Below the pieces are notes generated by a model. The model was not told the DNA's origin. It did no database searches and saw only the letters and a list, made by a program, of their open reading frames with translations. Positions 50,974-58,441 of a stretch of DNA of 64,000 nucleotides are shown one piece after another. The position numbers and the translations under genes were made by a program. Origin of the DNA: Streptomyces flavidovirens DSM 40150. GTDB taxonomy: Bacteria > Actinomycetota > Actinomycetes > Streptomycetales > Streptomycetaceae. Position 1 is the first letter of the stretch, and the number at the start of each line of letters is the position of its first letter. Location of the stretch: contig NZ_AUBE01000021.1 of NCBI RefSeq assembly GCF_000429085.1, positions 60,520-124,519 on the forward strand, written 5' to 3'.

Positions 50974-51603
50974 TCAGAGGGCGGCGAGGGCGGCGTCCGC
51001 GGTCATCTCCAGCACGGACCGCTGCCGGGTGACGCGCGCCGAGACCTTGAGGCCGGCGATGGTCGCGATGACGAAGTGCGCGAGCGCGGTGGGATCCTTG
51101 TCGCGGGCGATGTCGCCGTCCCGCTGCCCGGACTCGATCGCGGCACGGATCACCGCGAGGCGCAGCCGGTAGTCGCGGGTCAGGTCGCCCGCGATCCCGT
51201 GGTCGCGGGCCGCCACCTCGACGGCCGTATTGACGACGAGGCAGCCACGGCCCGAGGCGGCGCCCTCCGTACCCGCGACACCTTCACGGCCTTCGGATCC
51301 TTCGGGTCCGCGCCCGAACTCCTCGTCGATCACCCGCTGAAACTGCGTGCGGATCTTCTGCCGGACCGGGAGATCACTCTCCATCAGCTCGGTCAGTTCG
51401 GCGCTCTTGTACTCCATGTACCGGGCGAGCGCCCGCTCGAAGAGGTCGTGCTTGCTCTTGAAGGTGTTGTAAATGCTGCTGCGCCCCAGGCCGGTGGCCT
51501 CGCACAGGTCCTGGGTGGACGTCGCCTCGTAGCCGGCGGTCCAGAACGCCTCCATCGCGGCGTCGACCGCCCGCTCCTCGTCGAACTTCCTCGGCCGGGC
51601 CAT
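50974..51603 (-). CDS. TetR/AcrR-family transcriptional regulator
   Basis: Protein of 209 residues. The N-terminal helix-turn-helix is EATSTQDLCEATGLGRSSIYNTFKSKHDLFERAL. The remaining helices form a ligand pocket with one Cys in GRGCLVVNTAVE, a feature of one TetR subgroup. ATG at 51603 is chosen because MARPRKFDEERAVDAAMEAFW is the usual start; the frame upstream is not coding. It probably represses itself and the downstream MFS gene. Confidence 0.93.
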   Translation of the reverse strand: MARPRKFDEERAVDAAMEAFWTAGYEATSTQDLCEATGLGRSSIYNTFKSKHDLFERALARYMEYKSAELTELMESDLPVRQKIRTQFQRVIDEEFGRGPEGSEGREGVAGTEGAASGRGCLVVNTAVEVAARDHGIAGDLTRDYRLRLAVIRAAIESGQRDGDIARDKDPTALAHFVIATIAGLKVSARVTRQRSVLEMTADAALAAL

Positions 51604-51609
51604 GACATG

Positions 51610-51634
51610 AACGTTAACACGTTTTGGAACGCCC
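51610..51634. promoter_or_regulatory. Candidate TetR auto-operator
   Basis: AACGT (51610-51614) and ACGTT (51619-51623) form an inverted repeat just upstream of the TetR start. TTTTGGAACGCCC (51622-51634) matches 12 of 13 bases of the reverse complement of the motif before the MFS gene. Confidence 0.45.
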
Positions 51635-51640
51635 GGTCTA

Positions 51641-52241
51641 TTACTCCGCCGACCAGGCCGGGTCACGTCCCGCGCGCCCGACGACCCGGTCGAGGAGCGG
51701 CGCGCCCTCCGGTACCTCGACGGGGGTCCCGAAGATCCCGTCACCGTCCGCGGTGTCATCCGCCGGCTCCAGCAGCTCGTACGACGACTGAAGGCTCGGC
51801 GTCAACGGTGTACGCCTGGCCGGTGGAACGGGCCAGATCCCACCCGTGCACGACGATCTCGTTGAGGGCGACTCGTCCCGCGACCGCGCCGGTCAGCGTG
51901 ACACCGCCCGCCTGCGTCGTGCCCTGCCAGGCATCGGGGCTGCGCCAGGCCGCGGCGAGCTCGTCGAGCTGCCGCGGGAGGCGGGTGCGCCAGTCGTCGA
52001 CGAGTACGGGCAGGGCGGCGCCGGGGTCTGTGCCGGTCGTCGGTCCCAGCTCCTTCTTCGCCGCGTCGCGGAAGGCCGCGGTGAGGTCGACGAGGTGGGC
52101 CAGGAGGTGGTGCACGGCGTACTTCTCGCACGGGGTGGGGCCGGAGAGCCGGTCGTCCGTGACGCCGTCGAGCAGTTGGGCGACCTGGCGGGTGGCCGGT
52201 TCGAAGTCGAGCATGCGGGACGTGGGGTCCTCGGCGGTCAT
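51641..52241 (-). pseudogene. TIGR03086/DinB-like (mycothiol-dependent isomerase-fold) protein, frameshifted
   Basis: The first frame gives 161 residues with family features (LDFEPATRQVAQLLDGVTDD, PCEKYAVHHLLAHLVDLT, NEIVVHGWDLARSTGQ) and then runs into a nonsense tail and stop at 51756. In the next frame the reading continues from about 51,790 as QSSYELLEPADDTADGDGIF, then VPEGAPLLDRVVGRAGRDPAW, to TAA at 51641-51643. That is exactly the expected C-terminus and restores a family length of about 199. One inserted base, or two lost, near 51,790 explains it. It is either a real pseudogene or a sequencing error. Metal-binding His residues are in the intact part. Confidence 0.78.
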
Positions 52242-52302
52242 GGCGCTGCCTCCGGTGAGCGGACGGTGCCTGCGCAGTAGTGACCCCCGGACGGACTGGA
52301 AC

Positions 52303-52920
52303 TCATCGGTGAGCGCAGAAGTCCGCCCTCGTCAGGAACGCGAGCCGCGCCCGCTTCTCCGGCAGGAAGACCTCCGGAAGGTCGACCTCCGGCATCACGA
52401 TCTCCGGCCCGATGCTGAACCCTGTCCGCTCCAACCGCGCCACCGCCTTGTCGTTGAGCGCGTCCGGCTCCGCCACGATGCGCTCGTTGCGCGGGTCCGC
52501 GAATACGAAGCCGATCAGCACGGCCAGCAGGTTCGCGGTGAAACCGTGCTCCGGAGCCGCCCCGCCGGTGGGGCCTATCAGGATGTGCACCCCGAAGTCC
52601 CCCGGCCGGGCGTCGTAGCACTCGCTGACACGGTCGGCCTCGGGATCGTACGTCTGGAACAGTGCGACCGGGTCACCGTCCCGCAGCGCCAGGTACCCGT
52701 GGTGCGTGGTGAGGGAGTTCAGGTGCGCGTAGGTCTCCTCGACCTGTTCGCGCGTCGCGTCGCCCATGCCCCAGAACCGGGCCCGCTCCTCGGTGACCCA
52801 CCCGTGCAGCAGCCCCGCGTCGCCTGCCGGGTCCACGGGGACGAGGCGCACCGTACCGAAGCCCTCGATCTTCTGCTCGTACACGGGCTCTTCGAACACG
52901 GGCTCTGTGGTCGCGGTCAT
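52303..52920 (-). CDS. Siderophore-type GNAT acyltransferase (IucB/AlcB/DesH-like)
   Basis: Protein of 205 residues of the siderophore N-acyltransferase group. Landmarks are ERARFWGMGDATREQVEETY, YLALRDGDPVALFQTYDPE, FGVHILIGP, and IVAEPDALNDKAVARLERTGF with FLPEKRARLAFLTRADF at the end. The group acylates N-hydroxylated diamines in hydroxamate siderophores. The start overlaps the stop of the penicillin-acylase gene (ATGA), so it is second in an iron-box operon. No hydroxylase or NIS synthetase gene lies in the window. Confidence 0.87.
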   Translation of the reverse strand: MTATTEPVFEEPVYEQKIEGFGTVRLVPVDPAGDAGLLHGWVTEERARFWGMGDATREQVEETYAHLNSLTTHHGYLALRDGDPVALFQTYDPEADRVSECYDARPGDFGVHILIGPTGGAAPEHGFTANLLAVLIGFVFADPRNERIVAEPDALNDKAVARLERTGFSIGPEIVMPEVDLPEVFLPEKRARLAFLTRADFCAHR

Positions 52921-54980
52921 CGGGACTCCTTCGTCAGGCGGTTCCAGTCGGTGGTCACGGGCACGAGTTCGCCCCGCAGCCACAGCGGCAGTTGATCGTG
53001 GTGGTGGGCGTCGCCGGGGACACCGGACGCACCGAGCGGCACCACCCAGAGGCTGTCCTCGCGCCGCGCGAGGTCCCAGACGTAACGGGCGGCCGGCCCG
53101 CGCGCGCAGCGGTCGGTGACACCGGGGACGCTCGACGTGGAGAGCACGCAGTCGTGGTCCCCAGCCACCCCCGGCCACCCGCCGGGCGGGGCGGACGGCA
53201 GCGCCTGCCACGGCGCGAGGCGGTGTACGTCGCCCCAGGGCACCGGCGCCGGGTCCGTGGCGGCGACCGCCTCGACGGCCGCCGCGACGATGCCGGGCCT
53301 GTCGATGCCGGGCAGCAGCTCCGTGGTCAGCAGGGTCTCCAGCGCGAAAGCGACCCGCGAGGTGAGCGCCAGCCAGGGCAGGAAGACGCCGGGATACGCC
53401 GGGTCCGCCACCGGCTCGGTCAGCGCGGCCAGGTCCGGGTGGGCCGCGATCCGCCGCACCACCTCCGTCCGTACGGCGGCGTACACCGTGGCGTCGGTGC
53501 TGCCGGCCTCCATCCGGCGGTCCCAGCGCAGCAGCCGCTCCCGCAGCCGCGCGCCCGGCGCGCTGAGCCCGCCGAGCCCGGCGATGAACTCCAGCAGCGG
53601 CCGGGCGGACGCGAGATACGTGTCGGTGTGGACGCCCGCCATCTCGCCGGCGGTCCACGTCTGCGACCCGCCGAGCAACTGCCCGATGCGGTCCGCCCGG
53701 TACGGCGGTGCGAACTCGACGCCGAGCGGTGCGGCCAGGCCCCGCTGGTTCGCCATCACCGCGACGCCGTCGACATCGGCGCGGGGCAGCGGCCGGTCCG
53801 CACCGCGCCACGCGTACGCCGCCTCCCAGGCGGGTACGACGCGCAGCCCGTTGTCCCGGTGGCGCAGCGGGACCCGGCCCGCGACCCGGTGCAGCAGCCC
53901 GCCCTCGGTGTCGGCGGCCTGGACGACGTTGACGGGCTCGACCCACCGCTCGAACGCCCGGTCCACGTCCGCGACGGTACGCGCCCTGAGCAGCGCGGGC
54001 AGCGCGGCGAAGCCGAGGTCCTCGTACACCCGCGTCGGGCAGCGCAGACTGACCGTCACGGCTTCACCGGGGCCGCCGATGATGACGGGCCCCCGCTCGG
54101 TCTCGACGACCTCGGTCTCGACGGGGTCGCCGCCCGCCACCTCGACGGTCTCGGTGTGGACGGTGGCGGGACGCCAGCCGTCGGGGCCGAGCGCCTCGAT
54201 CCCGGCGCCGTCGGGGCCGCGTCGCAGCCGCTCGCGGTAGAGGTCCTGGTAGTCGGCCATGGCGTTGGTGATCGCCCACGCCACGGTGGAGGTGTGGCCG
54301 AAGTGGGCGATGCCGGGGATGCCGGGGACGGCTAGGCCGACGACGTCGAACTCGGGGCAGGCGAGGCGTACCTGCTGGTAGATCCCCGGGTCTTCGATGA
54401 ACCGGTGCGGGTCGCCCGCGATCAGCGGCGAACCGGTGGCGGTGTGCTCGCCGGTGACGAGCCAGCCGTTGCTGCCGGAGGTGCCGGGGCCGTCGGTGGC
54501 GAACAGGGTGATCGCCTCGTCGCCGAGCCTGCGGGCGACCTCCTCGCGCCACAGCTTGGTGGGGAAGCCGGCGAAGAGGATGTGCGTGGACAGCCAGATC
54601 CCGAGCGGCGTCCACGGCTCCCACGTCCCCGGGGCCAGCCCGGTGGCGGCGAACTCCGGCGCGCGCCGGGCTCCCTGTGCCAGCCCGGCGTTGACCCCGT
54701 CGACGTAACACGTGATCCAGGCGGCGGTGTCCGCGTCGAGGGCGCGGAAGCAGCGCCGGGCGGTGTCGTCCAGCCGGGACCGGCGGGCGAAGACGTCCCA
54801 GCCGACGGCGTCGGCGCCGAGGAAGGCGGCTGTGGTGCCCTGCGAGCGGTGCCGCTCGACCTCGATCTGCCAGGCGCGGTCGGTGGCGGCGTTGCGGCCC
54901 TGCGCGAAGGCGAGTTCGTGTGCGTTGCCGGCGCGGAGATGGGGGATACCCCAGGCGTCCCGGAAGACCTCGGTGCTCAC
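52917..54980 (-). CDS. Penicillin acylase-family (Ntn-hydrolase) protein, DesG-like
   Basis: About 687 residues from GTG 54980, which has GGGGA seven bases upstream; GTG 55007 lies almost inside the iron box and is less likely. The N-terminal alpha region starts FRDAWGIPHLRAGNAHELAF. The autocatalytic site is TSGSNGWLVTG, with Ser about residue 170 becoming the N-terminal nucleophile. The beta region includes GVAVMANQRG and an Asn oxyanion region. Such enzymes cleave acyl amides: PvdQ in pyoverdine maturation, and DesG is reported beside some desferrioxamine clusters. No signal peptide is visible. First gene of an iron-regulated pair. Confidence 0.88.
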   Translation of the reverse strand: MSTEVFRDAWGIPHLRAGNAHELAFAQGRNAATDRAWQIEVERHRSQGTTAAFLGADAVGWDVFARRSRLDDTARRCFRALDADTAAWITCYVDGVNAGLAQGARRAPEFAATGLAPGTWEPWTPLGIWLSTHILFAGFPTKLWREEVARRLGDEAITLFATDGPGTSGSNGWLVTGEHTATGSPLIAGDPHRFIEDPGIYQQVRLACPEFDVVGLAVPGIPGIAHFGHTSTVAWAITNAMADYQDLYRERLRRGPDGAGIEALGPDGWRPATVHTETVEVAGGDPVETEVVETERGPVIIGGPGEAVTVSLRCPTRVYEDLGFAALPALLRARTVADVDRAFERWVEPVNVVQAADTEGGLLHRVAGRVPLRHRDNGLRVVPAWEAAYAWRGADRPLPRADVDGVAVMANQRGLAAPLGVEFAPPYRADRIGQLLGGSQTWTAGEMAGVHTDTYLASARPLLEFIAGLGGLSAPGARLRERLLRWDRRMEAGSTDATVYAAVRTEVVRRIAAHPDLAALTEPVADPAYPGVFLPWLALTSRVAFALETLLTTELLPGIDRPGIVAAAVEAVAATDPAPVPWGDVHRLAPWQALPSAPPGGWPGVAGDHDCVLSTSSVPGVTDRCARGPAARYVWDLARREDSLWVVPLGASGVPGDAHHHDQLPLWLRGELVPVTTDWNRLTKESR

Positions 54981-55011
54981 GTTGTTTCCCCATCTGGATT
55001 CCGCCACGGTT

Positions 55012-55030
55012 TTAGGTAAGGCTGACCTAA
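55012..55030. promoter_or_regulatory. Iron box (DmdR/DtxR operator)
   Basis: TTAGGTAAGGCTGACCTAA is a 19-bp palindrome matching the streptomycete iron box at 17 of 19 positions. It lies 31 bp upstream of the penicillin-acylase start, where Fe2+-loaded DmdR1 would block transcription in iron-replete cells. Confidence 0.92.
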
Positions 55031-55077
55031 CCTAGTGGACGGACGGGTCCGGGATCCAACCGGGGGCAGGTGCCCGC

Positions 55078-56253
55078 TCACGGCCGCAGGGCAGCGCGCA
55101 CGAGCCTGAGGTCGGCGTCGGACGCCAGCCCCGCGTGGTACAGGCGCACTTCGGTGGCGCCGAGCCTGGCGGCACGGGCCGCGTCCACGGCGAGGGTGCC
55201 GGGGCTGCCGCCCATGCCGGAGACGACACCGAAGTTGGCGGCGATCACAGTCCCGGCGCCGGGGCGGCGGTGCTCCGCGAAGGGCGCGAGCAGCTCGGGG
55301 CCACTCGCGCACGGCACCACCACACCGTCCGCGACTGTGAGGATGTGCCGGGGATCGACACCCGCGTTGGCCCCGCAGTGGTACGCCGACGGATCGGCGT
55401 GCAGCAGCACCTGGAAGCCCGGCGGCGCGGCGGCCCGTACCGCCTCGACGGCCGATTCCTGGAGCGTACGGGCGGCCCATGTGCGCCACGCGAGCGTCGC
55501 GGCGGCGAGTTCGGCGCCGATGAGTTTGCCGACGGCCGGCCATCCGTCGCCGGTGGAGGACCCGTGTGCCCAGGCGGGCTCCAGAGCGCGCCGCACCGCC
55601 GCCCTCAGCTCTCCGGGGTCCAGCCCGAGATCCACGTATCCGGCGCCGCAGTCCGGACAGAAGCAGAGCGACATCAGGTACTGCGCCGCGTCGCCGAGCC
55701 CCACCCCCGCGATCTTGTCGTGCGCGTGGAGATGGGCCAGGCCGTACCAGCCGCAGGACTCCAGCTCGGTGCCGCGCGCGCCGGGACGTACGGCCGCCTC
55801 GGCCGCGAGGTCGGTGAGGTAGGCGCGGACCACCGGCTGGGCGATGCAGGGCGCCCACGGGTACCGGTCGCCGTAGGCGTTGACGACGCAGAGGTCCGGA
55901 CGGTCGGCGCCGAGGCGGGAGTTGTGGGCGAGAACGACCCAGGAGTGGACGTCGAGCCCGGCGGCCGTGAGCGCTTCGGCCGCCTCGCCGTACGGGTCGG
56001 CGGCCGGCGCCCAGTCCCCGGCGGCGTACGGCCGCAGGCTCCGCCCCGACCAGCGGTCCTCGTCGACGGGGTAGAGCACGGCGGCATGTCCGGCGGTGAC
56101 GATGCGGTGGTGGGGGTGGCGCGGGGTGAGGGCGCGGGTCGAGTGGTAGGCGGAGGCGAGGGTGACCTGCTGGACGCCGAGGTCAGCGATGCGGGCGGCG
56201 GCGTCCGGGTCCCCGACGACGTCCCACGGGTAGAGGAAAGCGGCGGCCTTCAC
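55078..56253 (-). CDS. Uncharacterised alanine-rich protein with C-x-C-x2-C motif, uronate locus
   Basis: Protein of 391 residues that I cannot assign. The opening MKAAAFLYPWDVVGDPDAAARIADLGVQ, an alternation of strands and helices, and SWVVLAHNSRLGADRPDL suggest a TIM-barrel, glycosidase-like fold. CFCPDCGAGY near residue 196 looks like a metal-binding knuckle. Carbohydrate-enzyme-like aromatic and acidic patches (ESCGWYGLAHLHAHDK) are present. It overlaps the KdgD-like gene (ATGA), so it belongs to the same operon and should act on a sugar acid or glycan entering that pathway. No signal peptide. Confidence 0.75.
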   Translation of the reverse strand: MKAAAFLYPWDVVGDPDAAARIADLGVQQVTLASAYHSTRALTPRHPHHRIVTAGHAAVLYPVDEDRWSGRSLRPYAAGDWAPAADPYGEAAEALTAAGLDVHSWVVLAHNSRLGADRPDLCVVNAYGDRYPWAPCIAQPVVRAYLTDLAAEAAVRPGARGTELESCGWYGLAHLHAHDKIAGVGLGDAAQYLMSLCFCPDCGAGYVDLGLDPGELRAAVRRALEPAWAHGSSTGDGWPAVGKLIGAELAAATLAWRTWAARTLQESAVEAVRAAAPPGFQVLLHADPSAYHCGANAGVDPRHILTVADGVVVPCASGPELLAPFAEHRRPGAGTVIAANFGVVSGMGGSPGTLAVDAARAARLGATEVRLYHAGLASDADLRLVRAALRP

Positions 56254-57191
56254 GCGCGCTCACCGCCGATCAGGGCCCGGCCGCGCTCGATCAGCTCGGC
56301 CAGCGTCTTGACGTGCACGGGGTCGGGTTCGCTGAGCGGCGGCCGTACTTCGCCGACGTCCAGGCCGGCGAGACGTACCCCTGCCTTGACGAGCGATACG
56401 GCGTATCCGCGGCCGAGGTTGCGCAGTTCGACGAGCGGGGCGTAGAAGCCGTCGAGCAGGCGGTTGACGGTGTCGTCGTCGCCGGAGTTCAGGGCCCGGT
56501 GGAAGGCGAGCGCGATGTCGGGGGCGAAACAGAAGACGGCGGAGGAGTAGAGGGTGACGCCGATGCCCCGGTAGGCGAGGGCGGTGAGTTCGGCGGTGGG
56601 CAGGCCGTTGAAATAGCGGAACGGGTGTTCGGGCGGCAGGTCGCGGCGTACGGCTCCGATGACGCGCTGCATCAGGTCGAGGTCGCCGTAACCGTCCTTG
56701 AGCCCGACGATGCCGGGCACGCGCGCGAGTCTGACGACCGTCTCGGGGGTGAAGACGGCGTTGTCGCGCTGGTAGACGATGACGTCGAGGGAGGTGGCGG
56801 CGGCCAGTTCGGTGTAGTGGCGCAGCAGTCCCTCCTGGTCGGCGACGACGAGGTACGGGGGCATGGCGAGCAGCCCGTCGGCGCCCGCTTCCTCGGCGGC
56901 CTTCGCGTACTGGACGGCGAGGCCCGTGCCGTAGCCGGCTCCGGCGACGACGGGAACGCGGCCGGCCGCCTCTTCCACGGCGGCGGCCACGCAGGTGCGG
57001 AACTCGTCCGGCGTCAGGGCGTGGAACTCGCCGGTGCCGCAGCAGGCGAAGACGGCGGCGGCGCCGGCCTCGATGCCTCCGCGTACATGGGCGCGGAAGA
57101 CGTCGACGTCGAGGCCGGCGTCCGGGCCGTACGCGGTGACGGGGAAGAAGAGCAGGCCGTCGAGTCGGCCGGCGAGCGGGGCTGAGGTCAC
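56250..57191 (-). CDS. 5-dehydro-4-deoxyglucarate dehydratase (KdgD-like, DHDPS family)
   Basis: TIM-barrel lyase of 313 residues in the dihydrodipicolinate-synthase superfamily. FFPVTAY at the start, CCGTGEFHALTPDEF for carboxylate binding, Tyr in VIVYQRDNAVF and the Schiff-base Lys in IVGLKDGYGDLD all match 5-keto-4-deoxyglucarate dehydratases, which give 2,5-dioxopentanoate, CO2 and water. GTG at 57191 has GGGAG five bases upstream and gives the usual length; longer starts (57215, 57263) are less likely. Divergent from the uronate dehydrogenase gene, which supports the pathway assignment. Confidence 0.87.
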   Translation of the reverse strand: MTSAPLAGRLDGLLFFPVTAYGPDAGLDVDVFRAHVRGGIEAGAAAVFACCGTGEFHALTPDEFRTCVAAAVEEAAGRVPVVAGAGYGTGLAVQYAKAAEEAGADGLLAMPPYLVVADQEGLLRHYTELAAATSLDVIVYQRDNAVFTPETVVRLARVPGIVGLKDGYGDLDLMQRVIGAVRRDLPPEHPFRYFNGLPTAELTALAYRGIGVTLYSSAVFCFAPDIALAFHRALNSGDDDTVNRLLDGFYAPLVELRNLGRGYAVSLVKAGVRLAGLDVGEVRPPLSEPDPVHVKTLAELIERGRALIGGERA

Positions 57192-57261
57192 GGGCGCTCC
57201 CTGGGCGTGCACCATCGTACGTGCACAACTGTGATCTGCGTCTATATCCCTGAACGGCGTC

Positions 57262-57291
57262 ACGCTAAGGCAGCCGCCTGGGGCCGGTCAA
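57262..57291 (-). promoter_or_regulatory. Promoter of the KdgD operon
   Basis: On the minus strand, TTGACC (57291-57286) and TAGCGT (57267-57262) are 18 bases apart. The -10 with its flank, CTTAGCGTG, is identical to that of the divergent uronate dehydrogenase promoter. Confidence 0.65.
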
Positions 57292-57339
57292 GACGAGAAA
57301 CGCAAGTGCGGGCCCGGATCGCACGCCTCCGCGCGACAC

Positions 57340-57368
57340 TTGACGGGGTCGCCGCCACTCCTTAGCGT
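57340..57368 (+). promoter_or_regulatory. Promoter of the uronate dehydrogenase gene
   Basis: TTGACG (57340-57345) and TAGCGT (57363-57368) with a 17-base spacer fit the vegetative streptomycete promoter well. Confidence 0.7.
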
Positions 57369-57384
57369 GTCCACGCATGTGAAT

Positions 57385-57412
57385 CCGGTCCACGAATGCG
57401 TCCGTGGACCGG
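57385..57412. promoter_or_regulatory. 28-bp palindromic operator downstream of the uronate dehydrogenase promoter
   Basis: CCGGTCCACG (57385-57394) and CGTGGACCGG (57403-57412) form a perfect 10-bp inverted repeat around AATGCGTC. It lies about 15-45 bp past the predicted -10, ideal for a roadblock repressor, or alternatively a 5'-UTR hairpin. Confidence 0.6.
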
Positions 57413-57476
57413 CTGTGCTTTGCGGCCCGTGCCGACCACCGCGTCACCGCGTACCGCGCCCCGAGGAGATCCGCCG

Positions 57477-58286
57477 ATGCCCGTACCCCGCACCGTCCTG
57501 CTGACCGGCGCCGCCGGAGGCCTCGGCACCCTGATGCGCGGCCTCCTTCCGGCGTACGGCTACGAACTGCGCCTCTTCGACGTCACCCCCATCGAGGGCG
57601 AGCCGGACGCGATCACCGCCGACCTGGCGGACAAGCAAGCGCTGCGCGAGGCCGTGCGCGGGGTCGACGCGGTCATCCATCTCGCGGGCATCTCACTGGA
57701 GGCACCCTTCGAGAAGATCATGCGCTCCAACATCGAGGGGACGTACAACCTCTACGAGGCGGCCCACGAGGAGGGCGTCGGCCGGATCGTCTTCGCCTCG
57801 TCCAACCACGCGGTGGGCTTCACCCCGGTCCCCGCCGGGGGCGCCCCGCTGATCCACGCGGCGACCCCGCACCGCCCGGACACGTTCTACGGCCTCTCCA
57901 AGGCCTTCGGTGAAGACCTGGCGCAGCTCTACTGGGATCTGCACGGCGTCGAGACCGTCTCGGTGCGGATCGGCTCCTGCTTCATGGAGCCCAGCTCGGT
58001 ACGCATGCTGTCGATCTGGCTGAGCCCGGGGGACGGCGCCCGCCTTTTCCACGCGGCGCTCACCGCCGAGGACGTGGGCCACACCGTCGTCTACGGATCC
58101 TCCGCGAACACGCGCCTGTGGTGGGACCTGACGTCCGCACGCGCCATCGGGTACGAGCCGCAGGACGACTCCGAGCAGTACGCGCACAAGCTCATCGCGG
58201 AACACGGCGAACTCGACCCGGCCAACCCCGACCACTCGCACCTGGGCGGGCAGTTCTGCACCAACCCGCCCCTGTGGCCGTACTGA
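57477..58286 (+). CDS. Uronate dehydrogenase-like NAD-dependent SDR
   Basis: Extended/atypical SDR of 269 residues. The NAD loop is LLTGAAGGLGTLMRG at residues 8-22. Catalytic residues are Ser108/109 in VFASSNHAVG and Tyr138-x3-Lys142 in FYGLSKAFGE. RIGSCFMEP and NTRLWWDL are typical of uronate dehydrogenases, which oxidise glucuronate or galacturonate to the aldarolactone. GGAG precedes ATG 57477. The divergent KdgD-like gene encodes a later step of the same pathway. Confidence 0.87.
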   Translation: MPVPRTVLLTGAAGGLGTLMRGLLPAYGYELRLFDVTPIEGEPDAITADLADKQALREAVRGVDAVIHLAGISLEAPFEKIMRSNIEGTYNLYEAAHEEGVGRIVFASSNHAVGFTPVPAGGAPLIHAATPHRPDTFYGLSKAFGEDLAQLYWDLHGVETVSVRIGSCFMEPSSVRMLSIWLSPGDGARLFHAALTAEDVGHTVVYGSSANTRLWWDLTSARAIGYEPQDDSEQYAHKLIAEHGELDPANPDHSHLGGQFCTNPPLWPY

Positions 58287-58441
58287 AAATCGCGCGCCCC
58301 TGCGGTCGGGCGGCGGGAAGCTGGTCAGGGCGCGGTGGACAGGGGCGTACAAACACGGCAACGAGCGGGCGGCGAAGAATCACCCGCGCAACGGGTGACG
58401 GGTGAGGGAACGGCAAAGGCGTGTCGGTCGTTAGCTTTGGC

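Noticed and set aside
50299..52995. 898-codon plus-strand frame
   Set aside because: Antisense to the MFS, TetR, DinB-like and acyltransferase genes, all of which have clear family motifs.
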